From an uncultured Treponema sp. (lineage in GTDB: Bacteria > Spirochaetota > Spirochaetia > Treponematales > Treponemataceae), in the NCBI GenBank assembly GCA_946611835.1, contig CAMOEE010000003.1:1-33861 (forward strand): DNA of 33,861 bases, given 5' to 3'. Below, piece by piece: positions 8,175 through 18,072 of the stretch. Made by a program: the position numbers and the translations under genes. The notes under the pieces are model-generated. The model worked only from the letters and a program-made list of their open reading frames with translations. It did no database searches and was not told the origin of the DNA. Numbering within the stretch: position 1 is the first letter of the stretch; every line of letters starts with the position of its first letter.

Positions 8175-9016
8175 AAAAAGGTCTTGTAATGGAAGGCGGA
8201 GCAATGCGGGGCATGTTCACGGCCGGCGTATGCGATGTTTTACTGGAAAACGGAATCAATCTTGACGGAGCCATTGGTGTTTCTGCAGGCGCGACCTTCG
8301 GCTGTAATTTCAAGTCAAGGCAGATTGGCCGGGCTATCCGTTACAACAAAAGATTCGCCCACGACTGGCGTTACTGCTCTTTCCGCTCTCTCCTTCTGAC
8401 CGGTGACCTTTACGGAGCTGATTTTTGCTACAATCTTCTTCCAAACAAGCTTGACCGTTTTGATTACGAGACTTACCGCTCAAATCCCCTTAAATTTTAT
8501 GCGGTCGCTTCTGATTGTAATACAGGAGAGCCGGTTTACAAGGAACTTCCCCTTTGTGACCAGCATGATTTGACCTGGATGCGGGCCAGCGCCAGTATGC
8601 CTCTTGTCTCCCATGTCGTAAAAATTGACGGCTATTCTCTTTTGGACGGCGGAATGACAGATTCTATTCCCCTCAAGGCTTTCGAGAACATGGGTTACGA
8701 GAAGAATCTTGTTATTTTGACCCAGCCCAGGGAATTCGTAAAAGAGGCAAGCTCCTCCCTCAAACTGATGAAATTCAGCCTGCGAAAATATCCCAAAATG
8801 TTCGAGGCCATGCTTCACCGTCACGAAATGTACAACCAGGAAAAGGCTTATGTTTTCCGGCAGGAAGTGGCCGGCAAATGCTTTGTAATCTGCCCGCCAA
8901 AGGCTCTTGGAATCAGCCGAACTGAAAATAATCCTGATGAGCTTCAGCGAGTCTATGATTTGGGACGGCTTTCAATGCAGGAAAATCTTACGAAACTCAT
9001 GGAATTTTTAAAATGA
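8171..9016 (+). CDS. Patatin-like phospholipase / YjjU-type
   Basis: GGAMRGMFTAGV oxyanion motif, GVSAG nucleophile elbow, DGG (LLDGGMTDSIP). Start overlaps previous stop (ATGA). Confidence 0.9.
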   Translation: MKKGLVMEGGAMRGMFTAGVCDVLLENGINLDGAIGVSAGATFGCNFKSRQIGRAIRYNKRFAHDWRYCSFRSLLLTGDLYGADFCYNLLPNKLDRFDYETYRSNPLKFYAVASDCNTGEPVYKELPLCDQHDLTWMRASASMPLVSHVVKIDGYSLLDGGMTDSIPLKAFENMGYEKNLVILTQPREFVKEASSSLKLMKFSLRKYPKMFEAMLHRHEMYNQEKAYVFRQEVAGKCFVICPPKALGISRTENNPDELQRVYDLGRLSMQENLTKLMEFLK

Positions 9017-10017
9017 AAGCAAAACTTGAACTAAAAAATATCACTTTCTCATTCGGGAACACCCTTGCGGTGGACAATATCTCGCTCAAAGTCGAAGAGG
9101 GAAGCTTCACCACGCTTTTAGGTCCCAGCGGCTGCGGAAAGACAACCCTTCTCCGCCTGATTTCAGGATTTCTCCAGCCAAAATCCGGGGAAATACTGAT
9201 TGACGGAGTGAACCAGGCAGGAATCGAGGTAAACGATCGAAAGGTCGGCATGGTCTTTCAGGATTATGCTCTTTTCCCCCATCTTTCGGTGGAGCAGAAC
9301 ATCACTTACGGGCTTAAAATCCAAAAGAGGCCCGCCGGCAAAATCAGGGAAGATGTGCATGACATAGCCTCTGCCCTCGGAATCGAATCGCTCCTTAAAC
9401 GCTTTCCCAGCGAACTTTCCGGCGGCCAGCAGCAGAGGGTGGCTCTGGCCCGCTCCCTGGTCCTGAAGCCGAAAATTCTTCTCATGGACGAGCCTCTTTC
9501 TTCCCTGGATACAAAATTACGGACAAAAGTCCGGGAAGAGCTCAAGGAAATCCAGCAGAAACTTAAAATCACTACGGTCTATGTAACTCACGATCAGGAA
9601 GAAGCCCTGTCGCTCTCAAGTAAAATCGCCGTCCTTAACGAGGGAAAACTCTTGCAGGAAGGAAGCCCCCGGGAAATCTACTTTTCACCCAAAAATGAAT
9701 TCACGGCAGATTTTGTGGGCAAGGCCAACATAATCATCAAAGGCTCCAGAAAACTGATGATTCGCCCGGAATGGTTTGAAATTGCCGGTCAGGTGCTCCC
9801 ACACGAGCAGGATATCGTTCCCGCTGACACAATTTTGCTCTCCGGAACGATTTTATCACAGAGTTTTTTAGGAAGTAAAAGCCGCTTTGTAATTCAGACC
9901 TGCAGCACCGAGGAAAAAGAAATCATCACCGCAGATTTCGACACCATTGATTCGGAAATTCTTCGCGTGGGGGACAGAATCACGGTGAGGGCCAGAAGAA
10001 GCTGGAACTTCATATAA
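9013..10017 (+). CDS. ABC transporter ATP-binding protein, FbpC/PotA-type
   Basis: Walker A GPSGCGKTT, LSGGQQQRVALARSL, Walker B LLMDEPLSSLD, TOBE-like C-terminus. ATGA overlap with previous stop. Confidence 0.94.
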   Translation: MKAKLELKNITFSFGNTLAVDNISLKVEEGSFTTLLGPSGCGKTTLLRLISGFLQPKSGEILIDGVNQAGIEVNDRKVGMVFQDYALFPHLSVEQNITYGLKIQKRPAGKIREDVHDIASALGIESLLKRFPSELSGGQQQRVALARSLVLKPKILLMDEPLSSLDTKLRTKVREELKEIQQKLKITTVYVTHDQEEALSLSSKIAVLNEGKLLQEGSPREIYFSPKNEFTADFVGKANIIIKGSRKLMIRPEWFEIAGQVLPHEQDIVPADTILLSGTILSQSFLGSKSRFVIQTCSTEEKEIITADFDTIDSEILRVGDRITVRARRSWNFI

Positions 10018-10073
10018 ACCGCATCATTTTCAACAATTTGCAAAATTCTCACATTTTTTTCAAAAGACTTACA

Positions 10074-10100
10074 TTGTTTTCATCTTTGTGATATTATAAT
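10074..10100 (+). promoter_or_regulatory. Predicted promoter of antiporter gene, TATAAT ending 6 nt before ATG
   Basis: TATAAT 10095-10100, weak -35 TTGTTT 10074-10079 (15-nt spacer), ATG 10107. Confidence 0.55.
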
Positions 10101-10106
10101 CGCTCT

Positions 10107-12209
10107 ATGGATATTACAGAAATCATTACAGATCTTGTTTTTCAGCTTGCGGTAATTATCTTCACAGCACGCATTTTTGGTAAACTCGCAACACGAGTTG
10201 GCATTCCTTCAGTTTTGGGCGAGCTTGTCTCAGGAATCATTATCGGTCCCTTTGCCCTTGGCGGCCTTGCTCTCCCGGGCTTTCCTCACGGTCTTTTCGG
10301 TGTAACAGAATCTCTTGCAGGGGCAGTCTCTCCTGAGCTTTATGCATTCGCACAGATTGCTTCCATCATCCTTCTTTTCGCCAGCGGTCTTGAGACTGAC
10401 CTTTCTCTCTTCATCAAGTATTCGGTCTCGGGCGGAATCATTGGTCTCGGCGGTGTCATAATCTCCTTCTTCTTTGGTGCCGCCTGTGCCTTCTTCATCC
10501 TGCCAATCCTCGGAATCCAATGTTCGTCTCTTTTCGATGTAAAATGCCTTTTCCTGGGAATCATGTCCACAGCCACCTCGGTCGGTATCACGGCTCGGAT
10601 TTTGAGTGACAAAAAACGCATGGATTCTCCGGAAGGCGTTACTATTCTTGCGGCGGCCGTCTTTGATGATGTCCTCGGAATCGTTCTTCTCGCCGTCGTT
10701 ATGGGAATCGTCTCTGCACTTGGCACCGGTAAAACTCTTTCCGGCGGGGCAATCGGAATCATAGCCCTCAAAGCTTTCGGAATCTGGCTTCTGGCAACGG
10801 CACTTTTCATCGTTCTTTCTAAAAAAATAGCCCGCTTCGTCCGCTTTTTCGGCGGTGCAACAGATTTCTCTATCGCAGCTTTGGGCGTAGCCTTTCTTCT
10901 CGCAGGATTTTTTGAAAAAGAGCACATCGCAATGATTATCGGAGCCTACACGACAGGTCTGGCCCTTTCCGGAACGGATATTGCCCCGGTCATTCAGGAG
11001 AAAATTCACTCGCTCTACAAATTCTTCGTGCCGATTTTCTTCGCAGTCACAGGTATGAGCGTCGATATCACAAAACTTTTCAGTCAGAATGTCCTGATTT
11101 GCGGCGGAATCTACACTCTTTTCGCAGTTCTCTCAAAACTTTTGGGCTGTGGTCTTCCTGCCCTTGGCCTTGGATTCAACTTTAAAGGCGGTTTCCGTAT
11201 CGGCGCAGGCATGATTCCCCGTGGCGAAGTCGCTCTGATTATCGCCGGAATCGGTCTCACGGCGAAAGATGCCCTGGGAGCTCCAATCGTAAACCAGGAT
11301 TTGTTCGGTGTCGTAATTCTTATGACCCTCGTTACAACTCTGGTCGCTCCACCGATTCTCAATGTGTCTCTCTCAATCAAGGGTCGTGGCACCAGAAAGA
11401 AAATCGAAGAGGCCGAAAGCCAGATGTTCGAGTGGGATTTCAACAATCAGGAGCTTACCCACCTTGTAATGGATTTCCTTCACCGTGATTTGCGTGCAGA
11501 AGGCTTCTATGTACAGATGATGAATATCACTGACGGAATCTGTACGGCCCGTCGTGGCGATACGGCAATTTCTCTCCGTGAGGATGGAACAAAAATCGTA
11601 ATTGAGACTGAGTCAAAGGACATGGGCTTTGTCAAAGGCGAGCTTTATGAGACAATGCTCCGCCTGGAAAAATCAATGAAGTCACTTTCAGCCCTAAAAA
11701 ACACGGCCTCTCTCCAGTACGGATTTGCCTGCCCGGAAAACCGCGTGACAAATTCTATGACCCGTTATCTCAACAAGAACTGCATTTCATGCGACCTTAA
11801 GGGAAGCACAAAAGACGAAATCTTGAACGAAATGGTGACTCTCCTGATTCAGTCCGGGAATGTCACTAACCGGGAGCAGGTTATTTCAGCCCTCAAAGAA
11901 CGGGAAGCTGCAGGTTCAACAGGCCTTGAAAAGGGAATCGCAATTCCTCACACAAAGACTAACGGCGTTACAGAGCCTGTCGTTGCAATCGGAATCAAAA
12001 AAGATGGTGTCGATTTCAACGCCATGGACGGAAATCCTTCACAAATTTTTGTAATGCTGGTCGCTCCGATTGACGGAACAAATCCTCTCATGCGTGCGAT
12101 GGCAGCTTTCAGCGGGGCTCTCATGCGAGAAGAAGTCCGAAATGCCCTTCTCGAGGCAAATAGTGCCGAACAAGTCGTAGAAATTCTCAAAGAAAGCAAG
12201 AAAATTTAG
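10107..12209 (+). CDS. Cation:proton antiporter (CPA2/NhaP-like) with C-terminal PTS EIIA type-2 domain
   Basis: N-terminal ~12-TM antiporter; C-terminal GLEKGIAIPHTKTNGV is the EIIA-Fru/Mtl active-site His motif. Confidence 0.88.
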   Translation: MDITEIITDLVFQLAVIIFTARIFGKLATRVGIPSVLGELVSGIIIGPFALGGLALPGFPHGLFGVTESLAGAVSPELYAFAQIASIILLFASGLETDLSLFIKYSVSGGIIGLGGVIISFFFGAACAFFILPILGIQCSSLFDVKCLFLGIMSTATSVGITARILSDKKRMDSPEGVTILAAAVFDDVLGIVLLAVVMGIVSALGTGKTLSGGAIGIIALKAFGIWLLATALFIVLSKKIARFVRFFGGATDFSIAALGVAFLLAGFFEKEHIAMIIGAYTTGLALSGTDIAPVIQEKIHSLYKFFVPIFFAVTGMSVDITKLFSQNVLICGGIYTLFAVLSKLLGCGLPALGLGFNFKGGFRIGAGMIPRGEVALIIAGIGLTAKDALGAPIVNQDLFGVVILMTLVTTLVAPPILNVSLSIKGRGTRKKIEEAESQMFEWDFNNQELTHLVMDFLHRDLRAEGFYVQMMNITDGICTARRGDTAISLREDGTKIVIETESKDMGFVKGELYETMLRLEKSMKSLSALKNTASLQYGFACPENRVTNSMTRYLNKNCISCDLKGSTKDEILNEMVTLLIQSGNVTNREQVISALKEREAAGSTGLEKGIAIPHTKTNGVTEPVVAIGIKKDGVDFNAMDGNPSQIFVMLVAPIDGTNPLMRAMAAFSGALMREEVRNALLEANSAEQVVEILKESKKI

Positions 12210-12239
12210 TCAAAACCCCACCTCCTCCCGCTCCGAAAC

Positions 12240-12270
12240 TTGCAAATATCAAATTCCAATGCGATAATAT
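12240..12270 (+). promoter_or_regulatory. Predicted promoter of small membrane protein gene: TTGCAA-17-GATAAT
   Basis: TTGCAA 12240-12245, GATAAT 12263-12268. Confidence 0.45.
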
Positions 12271-12305
12271 TAGCAGGGCGGGATTCTATTTAAGGAGGTG
12301 CAATT

Positions 12306-12617
12306 ATGGCTAAAAAAATCAACGAAGAAAAATTAACCAGCATCGTAAAGAAAATTGCGATTGGTCTCGTCGTTCTGGCAGTCCTGGTTTTCATGCTTAT
12401 GTCAGTTCAGATTTTCAACATGAGTGCATCTGACCCCAGCCGCTATCAGGATAACTACCGAAAACTCACCAGCAACGAAAAGAGCATGGTAAAATCCATG
12501 AAGAAAACCGGCGAAGTCCAGTCAAAAATCATGGGAACCAGGCGGGCTACAGGCGGCAACGGCAAATTCATCGAGGAAGTTGAGCGAAATCACGCCAAAG
12601 ACCAGAAGAAGAACTAG
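12306..12617 (+). CDS. Small single-TM protein of unknown function (103 aa)
   Basis: Strong SD AAGGAGGTG; one TM helix, charged C-terminus. Confidence 0.8.
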   Translation: MAKKINEEKLTSIVKKIAIGLVVLAVLVFMLMSVQIFNMSASDPSRYQDNYRKLTSNEKSMVKSMKKTGEVQSKIMGTRRATGGNGKFIEEVERNHAKDQKKN

Positions 12618-12661
12618 CCTCCGTATGTCTTAACATCGCATTTTCTGATATAATTTTCTCC

Positions 12662-13909
12662 ATGAAAACTGAAGAATTGACTTCATCTCTCCTGGAGCGT
12701 TTTTTGCGCTTCGTTCAAGTTTGGACTACTTCTGATTCAATTTCTGCTGATTCAGGAAATCAGCCTTCTACCCAGCGTCAGTTCGATCTGGCTCACCTGC
12801 TCGAATCAGAATTAAAGTCTTTCGGCCTTGAAGATGTTCAGATTACGCCCCACTGCTATGTTTACGGCCGGCTTCCGGCAAGCACTTCTTGCGAAAATCT
12901 GGAGCCTTTTTGTCTTCTGGCCCACATCGACACGGTTGAAGAAGTCTCCGGCGAAAATGTAAATCCTCAAATCCACAAAAATTACGACGGAAAAGACATT
13001 CTTCTAAAATCTGGTGATATTCTTTCTGCACAAAATGATCAGTCTCTGGCCCTTTCTGCAAAGAATCACGAAACAATAATCACAAGCGACGGCACGACAC
13101 TTTTGGGAGCCGACGACAAGGCAGGTCTTGCGGAAATTATGACAGCCCTGGAATATCTCTCAAAAAATCCTGAACTTCCCCATGGTGAAATTGAAGTCTG
13201 CTTCTCCCCGGACGAAGAAACAGGCCACGGAATGGACAATGTTCCTCTAAATCTGATTAAGTCAAAATACGCATACACTGTTGACGGCGGACATATCGGC
13301 GAGCTTGAGACGGAGTGCTTCAACGCATTCAAAAGCGAGGTCACCTTCACGGGAGTTTCAGTTCACACAGGAACAGCAAGGGGTAAGCTCGTAAACGCAA
13401 TCTCCATGGCATCAAATTTTGTCACAAATCTTCCACGCCAGGAGTCCCCGGAAACAACGAGCGGCTATGAAGGATTCTACGCCCCCATGTCAATCGAAGG
13501 CTCAATCGAAAGCGCAAAAGTTCTTCTCTTCCTGCGGGATTTTGACATGGAGAACATGGAAAAACGAAAGGCCCTCGTTGAAAGCCTTGCCTCAGCCACG
13601 GCTCTATCATTCGGCGGAAAGGCAGAAGTAATTCACAGCCAGCAATATCTCAACATGAAGGACGGCTTCAAAAATCGCCCGGATGTAATCGAAAAACTGG
13701 TCGCCTCCTACAAAAAAGCCGGGGTGGAGCCTGCTTTTACCCCAATCCGGGGCGGCACGGACGGTTCCAGACTTACAGAAATGGGGATTCCATGTCCCAA
13801 CATCTTCACCGGCGGTCACAATTATCACTCGCGCACTGAATGGGCAAGCCTTGAGCAGATGATGAAAGCGGTGGAAATTTTAATAAATTTATGTCAGAAT
13901 AGAAAATAG
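12662..13909 (+). CDS. pepT: Peptidase T (tripeptide aminopeptidase)
   Basis: M20 motifs (LLAHIDTVEEVSG, GADDKAGLAEIM, SPDEETGHGMD, PIRGGTDGSRLTEMGIPCPNIFTGGHNYHSRTEW). Confidence 0.94.
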   Translation: MKTEELTSSLLERFLRFVQVWTTSDSISADSGNQPSTQRQFDLAHLLESELKSFGLEDVQITPHCYVYGRLPASTSCENLEPFCLLAHIDTVEEVSGENVNPQIHKNYDGKDILLKSGDILSAQNDQSLALSAKNHETIITSDGTTLLGADDKAGLAEIMTALEYLSKNPELPHGEIEVCFSPDEETGHGMDNVPLNLIKSKYAYTVDGGHIGELETECFNAFKSEVTFTGVSVHTGTARGKLVNAISMASNFVTNLPRQESPETTSGYEGFYAPMSIEGSIESAKVLLFLRDFDMENMEKRKALVESLASATALSFGGKAEVIHSQQYLNMKDGFKNRPDVIEKLVASYKKAGVEPAFTPIRGGTDGSRLTEMGIPCPNIFTGGHNYHSRTEWASLEQMMKAVEILINLCQNRK

Positions 13910-13918
13910 AGGGGAAAA

Positions 13919-15205
13919 ATGCACAAATATCGAATTGAAGGCGGTATCCCGATCCGTGGAACAATAGCCGCCAGCGGAAACAAAAATGCGGCCTTGCCTT
14001 GTATCGCCGCCACACTTTTGAGCGAAGAACCGGTCATTTTAAGAAATATCCCAAAGATTGAAGATACGGGCGTAATGCTTTTGATTTTACAGGCGCTGGG
14101 AGCCAGTGTCGAAAAAATTGGTGAACACGACTGGAAAATAGACGCTGCACTGATTCGCACTTCGGACATTCCTGCCACGCTGAGCAAAAAAATCAGGGCT
14201 TCAATTCTCTTTGCAGGCCCACTTGTTGCCCGAACAGGCAAAGCCATTCTCCCGCCACCTGGCGGAGACGTAATCGGCCGCCGCCGTGTAGACACCCACT
14301 TCCTCGCCTTACAGGAACTTGGGGCCAGAATCTCTGTTGACGGGCCTTTCACTTTTACGGCCAACAAACTGGTTGGCGCGGACATCTTCCTTGACGAGAC
14401 ATCCGTCACGGCCACAGAAAACGCAGTCATGGCTGCCGTCCTTGCAGAAGGCCACACAATCATCAACAATGCGGCCAGTGAACCTCATGTTCAGGACCTG
14501 TGCAACATGCTGGTAGCGATGGGCGCTAAAATCAGCGGAATCGGAAGCAACATCCTCAATATCGACGGAGTCAAAAAGCTCCACGGCACTGACTTTGCAA
14601 TCGGCCCTGATTTCATGGAAATCGGCTCCTATATTGGTCTTGCGGCAGCCACAAAAGGCTCAATCACAATCACAGGCGTTAAACCAAAGGACATGCGCCC
14701 TCTCAGGGTTGCTTTCGGAAAGCTGGGAATCCGCTGGACAATCGAAGAGGACAGGCTCACCGTTGATTTGGGCCAGGAAATGAAGGTAAATACCGACCTT
14801 GGCGGCATGATTCCAAAAATCGACGACTCGCCGTGGCCCGGATTCCCGCCAGATTTGACCTCAATCATGACGGTAGTCGCAACTCAGGTTGAGGGAACTG
14901 TCCTGATTTTCGAAAAGATGTTTGAAAGCCGAATGTTCTTCGTAGACAAGCTCATATCAATGGGGGCAAGAATCACCCTCTGCGATCCTCACCGTGCCGT
15001 AGTAAGCGGTCCGTGTACCCTTCACGGCGACAAGCTGGTTTCTCCTGATGTCCGTGCCGGAATGGCAATGGTAATCGCAGCCTTAATCGCTCAGGGAGAA
15101 AGCGAAATCAGCAATGTCTATCAGGTAGAACGGGGCTACGAAAATCTTGTCGACAAATTACGCTCGCTTGGAGCCAGGATCGAGCAGGTCGAACTTGATG
15201 AGTAA
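13919..15205 (+). CDS. murA: UDP-N-acetylglucosamine 1-carboxyvinyltransferase (MurA family)
   Basis: ASGNKNAALPCIAATLL, PPPGGDVIGRRRVDTH, RAGMAMVIAALIAQGESEI, VERGYENLVDKLRSLGA. Confidence 0.92.
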   Translation: MHKYRIEGGIPIRGTIAASGNKNAALPCIAATLLSEEPVILRNIPKIEDTGVMLLILQALGASVEKIGEHDWKIDAALIRTSDIPATLSKKIRASILFAGPLVARTGKAILPPPGGDVIGRRRVDTHFLALQELGARISVDGPFTFTANKLVGADIFLDETSVTATENAVMAAVLAEGHTIINNAASEPHVQDLCNMLVAMGAKISGIGSNILNIDGVKKLHGTDFAIGPDFMEIGSYIGLAAATKGSITITGVKPKDMRPLRVAFGKLGIRWTIEEDRLTVDLGQEMKVNTDLGGMIPKIDDSPWPGFPPDLTSIMTVVATQVEGTVLIFEKMFESRMFFVDKLISMGARITLCDPHRAVVSGPCTLHGDKLVSPDVRAGMAMVIAALIAQGESEISNVYQVERGYENLVDKLRSLGARIEQVELDE

Positions 15206-15209
15206 ATGA

Positions 15210-17030
15210 TTAGTTGGCTGTGCGTGACACAAAGTTAAAGCAGACGATTATCAGAATCAGAACAAGAACAAGTTCCGTTGCGATAACCGCGCCGCTCCCG
15301 AGCATGATTACAAGCGCATAGCTGAACACCCGGAAAGCGTAAAGTCCGCACTCCATAACAAAATAAAGAATCACTGTAATTGCCGGCACGAGGAAAATCC
15401 ACTTGAATTTAAAAAGCTGCGAATCCTCAAGCCGGTAATTCCATGCCACACAGGCCATAAAAATACAGCAAATCAAAATAATCAGCGGGAAAGAAAGCCT
15501 GTACAAGAAATCAGAATTGTAAACTTCATAAGAATAGCCATATTCCCTTGTTTTCGGCAGAAACTTCATCAAAGAAATAAGACTCATTTTTGTGGAACCG
15601 GCGGCAGCATCACAAAGAAGATTGAAGTCCGCCTGTGGCATTGCGAGCACAAGATAGTTGTTCAGATACGGTTCATGAATGCGCGTATATTCGGCGTCAT
15701 ATTCATAAACCGGCGAAATCAGCCCGCCACGACCGCTCTTAGAGATACTCTCAAGCATGAGATAAGGAACATTTTTGAAGGATTCTTTGATTCCGAATGC
15801 GGCTTTTGCGGACTCATCAAATGTTTCAACTTTTTGCGAAAGCATTTTTGCATAAGGAACATAAACGGAACGGAGGAATTTTCCTTCAGCAGAATAAGTG
15901 AAAAGCGTAAAGCCCCTCAAATACTGAATCATGCGGCCGGAATTCTTTACAGGTGTGATTCCGCGGATATAAACGACATCCTTTGAGCCGTCATCATGGG
16001 GAACCGAGAAATAAATGTTGTTGTAGGCCTCAAAGCGGCGCAAATTCTCTACCTCTTCAACGAAGAAACACTGGTCTTCAAGCCTCTGTTCTACAATCGC
16101 ACTGAATTTAGCCACATCAGGATCACGGGCGGCCACATCTGAAATTGCAGAAATCTCAAGGAACTGGTAATAGGCCTCAATATTGTCACCACGGATAAAA
16201 GTCTTGTAGGCTTCCCTTTTTTTGCGGAACAAAATCTGCTCGTCGGTTTCCTTGATAGCAGTGACATCAAAAAGATGATTCCATGCCTCGCTCGCCAGAC
16301 GGTTCGCCTCATCGAGATTTATGTCTTTTTCGTTTCCGACCTCAACCGCCAGATAAGCGTAATAATGTGCATCAAACCACTTTTCTTCTTGTGCGGCTTT
16401 TTTTGCCTTGTTGAGAAGCGAAGTTATTGTCTCGCCCTTTGTCTCTTTTACAGGAACAAAAACAAATTTAGGCGGCTCAGGCCTGTCCAGAATCAGTTTC
16501 AGGGAATTAAGCTCAGCCTCGGCATGTTCCTTGATATAAGAGGCCTCTTTGTCCTTTGGATTAAGAAGAAGTGCATTGTAGGAATACTCAAAGGCAAGGT
16601 TCATGTTTCCTTTTATGTAATAGTCTTTGCCCAGAGTCAGAAATTCATTGAAAAGAACAGGCTTTATCTTAGCACGAGCCTGCTTTTGCTCAAAAAACGG
16701 AACCAGGACCTCAATAAATAATGATACGCAAGCCACAATCATGATTGAAGAAATCATCGTTTTTTTGAAATGCTTCATAATCAGCGGCGAATATTTGATT
16801 TTTGCTTTTTCTGAATCTTTTCCGTAAGCGATGGCACATCCAATCGCAAAAGAAGAAAAGACAAGGGCCGGGAAAAATTTACAGAAAAACAGGAAACCCC
16901 GGATAATAACATAAGACCTTTCCTCGCCGGGAAGAAGCAGGGGGACATTCTTCATCAAAACTGAGACGAGCAGACAAAGTGCAAATGCAATCACAGAATA
17001 AATTGCGACAATGATAGCTGTTTTTCTCAT
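15210..17030 (-). CDS. Membrane protein: 3 TM + large soluble domain with TPR-like segment + ~3 TM (LptF/LptG-like topology, tentative)
   Basis: Hydropathy by eye; TPR-like NLAFEYSYNALLLNPKDKEA. Start overlaps the upstream gene stop (17027-17030). Confidence 0.75.
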   Translation of the reverse strand: MRKTAIIVAIYSVIAFALCLLVSVLMKNVPLLLPGEERSYVIIRGFLFFCKFFPALVFSSFAIGCAIAYGKDSEKAKIKYSPLIMKHFKKTMISSIMIVACVSLFIEVLVPFFEQKQARAKIKPVLFNEFLTLGKDYYIKGNMNLAFEYSYNALLLNPKDKEASYIKEHAEAELNSLKLILDRPEPPKFVFVPVKETKGETITSLLNKAKKAAQEEKWFDAHYYAYLAVEVGNEKDINLDEANRLASEAWNHLFDVTAIKETDEQILFRKKREAYKTFIRGDNIEAYYQFLEISAISDVAARDPDVAKFSAIVEQRLEDQCFFVEEVENLRRFEAYNNIYFSVPHDDGSKDVVYIRGITPVKNSGRMIQYLRGFTLFTYSAEGKFLRSVYVPYAKMLSQKVETFDESAKAAFGIKESFKNVPYLMLESISKSGRGGLISPVYEYDAEYTRIHEPYLNNYLVLAMPQADFNLLCDAAAGSTKMSLISLMKFLPKTREYGYSYEVYNSDFLYRLSFPLIILICCIFMACVAWNYRLEDSQLFKFKWIFLVPAITVILYFVMECGLYAFRVFSYALVIMLGSGAVIATELVLVLILIIVCFNFVSRTAN

Positions 17031-17992
17031 TCGTCACTCTCCAAAAGATATGTGCCGTTAAGCCTGTAAATTCCCATGAAGACCCCGAAAATGCCCAGTA
17101 AAAGGGCAATCGCAAGATTCACGAGAATAATCAGCGGGTCTTTTGCAGAGACAAGCCATGAAAGCCTTTGTGAGACCTCACGCACGACACCAGGCATTAT
17201 ATTCATGTAATACAGATAATTAACGACAACTACGGTAATAATTCCAATTATCACGAAAGTGACATTCGCAAGCTTCCATGAACTGGCAAACTGAAGTCCG
17301 AAAACCGAAAGAAGGGCAAGCCCCATCGAAGCGAATGAAAGCCAGGCCAGAAAGCCAAGGGCCGCACTGTACTCAGCGGCGGTAAGAAGAGCAGAATAAA
17401 GGGCCAGAGGGAATGTAACGATTTTAGGCGGTTCCAGTGAATTTTTTATAAGAATGTCTGAATAAGGGAAGGCTGACTCATTTTTGGCAGGAACATCAAA
17501 GAAAGGAACGACTGAATTCTCTGAATCCTGAAAATCAGAAGTATCGATAAAAAGCCCTTCTGCATTGCCGTTTTCCTCAATCCTGGAATAATAAATGACC
17601 CCGCCGGCATCTTTTCGGAAAAATCCGCTGCTGCTCGCCTCAACCCGTGTTTTAGCAAGAGAATTCTCATAGCGGACGGAAAGCTTTAAGTCAGCAGGAA
17701 CCAGAAGAAGCCATGAAAGAAGCCCGAAAATCATGTACATGGCAAAAGAAACGCCGTAATTCCCCGGGTGACGAACCATGTAAAGGACAAGAAGAACCTG
17801 TGAAAGCACGCAAACCAGAGGAAATGTAGTGAGAATGCCGGTTGTAAAAAAAGTTAATGAAAAGAAAGAAGCGGGAAGTCCCGTGACAAACATTGTAAGA
17901 TTGCAACTGAACATAAAAACCGTTGCGAAAAGGAGCGTACCTAAAAAGAGCGACGCCAGATAAATAATTGCAAGATAAAGAGCACGTTTCAT
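17027..17992 (-). CDS. Membrane protein: 3 TM + soluble domain + 3 TM, unknown function
   Basis: Hydropathy by eye; start chosen at MKRALYL (17992). Confidence 0.75.
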   Translation of the reverse strand: MKRALYLAIIYLASLFLGTLLFATVFMFSCNLTMFVTGLPASFFSLTFFTTGILTTFPLVCVLSQVLLVLYMVRHPGNYGVSFAMYMIFGLLSWLLLVPADLKLSVRYENSLAKTRVEASSSGFFRKDAGGVIYYSRIEENGNAEGLFIDTSDFQDSENSVVPFFDVPAKNESAFPYSDILIKNSLEPPKIVTFPLALYSALLTAAEYSAALGFLAWLSFASMGLALLSVFGLQFASSWKLANVTFVIIGIITVVVVNYLYYMNIMPGVVREVSQRLSWLVSAKDPLIILVNLAIALLLGIFGVFMGIYRLNGTYLLESDE

Positions 17993-18021
17993 TATATTAC
18001 AAGGATACCATGAAAAAACAA

Positions 18022-18050
18022 AAAAGACCACTTCTTTTGAAGTGGCTTTA
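18022..18050 (-). terminator. Rho-independent terminator downstream of STAS gene
   Basis: Minus strand CCACTTC-AAAA-GAAGTGG followed by TCTTTTTTG. Confidence 0.75.
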
Positions 18051-18072
18051 AGATTTATTTACGGATTAGAAC

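Noticed and set aside
10230-11009. 259-aa minus-strand ORF inside the antiporter gene
   Set aside because: Antisense shadow ORF with highly charged, low-plausibility composition, fully inside a well-supported CDS.
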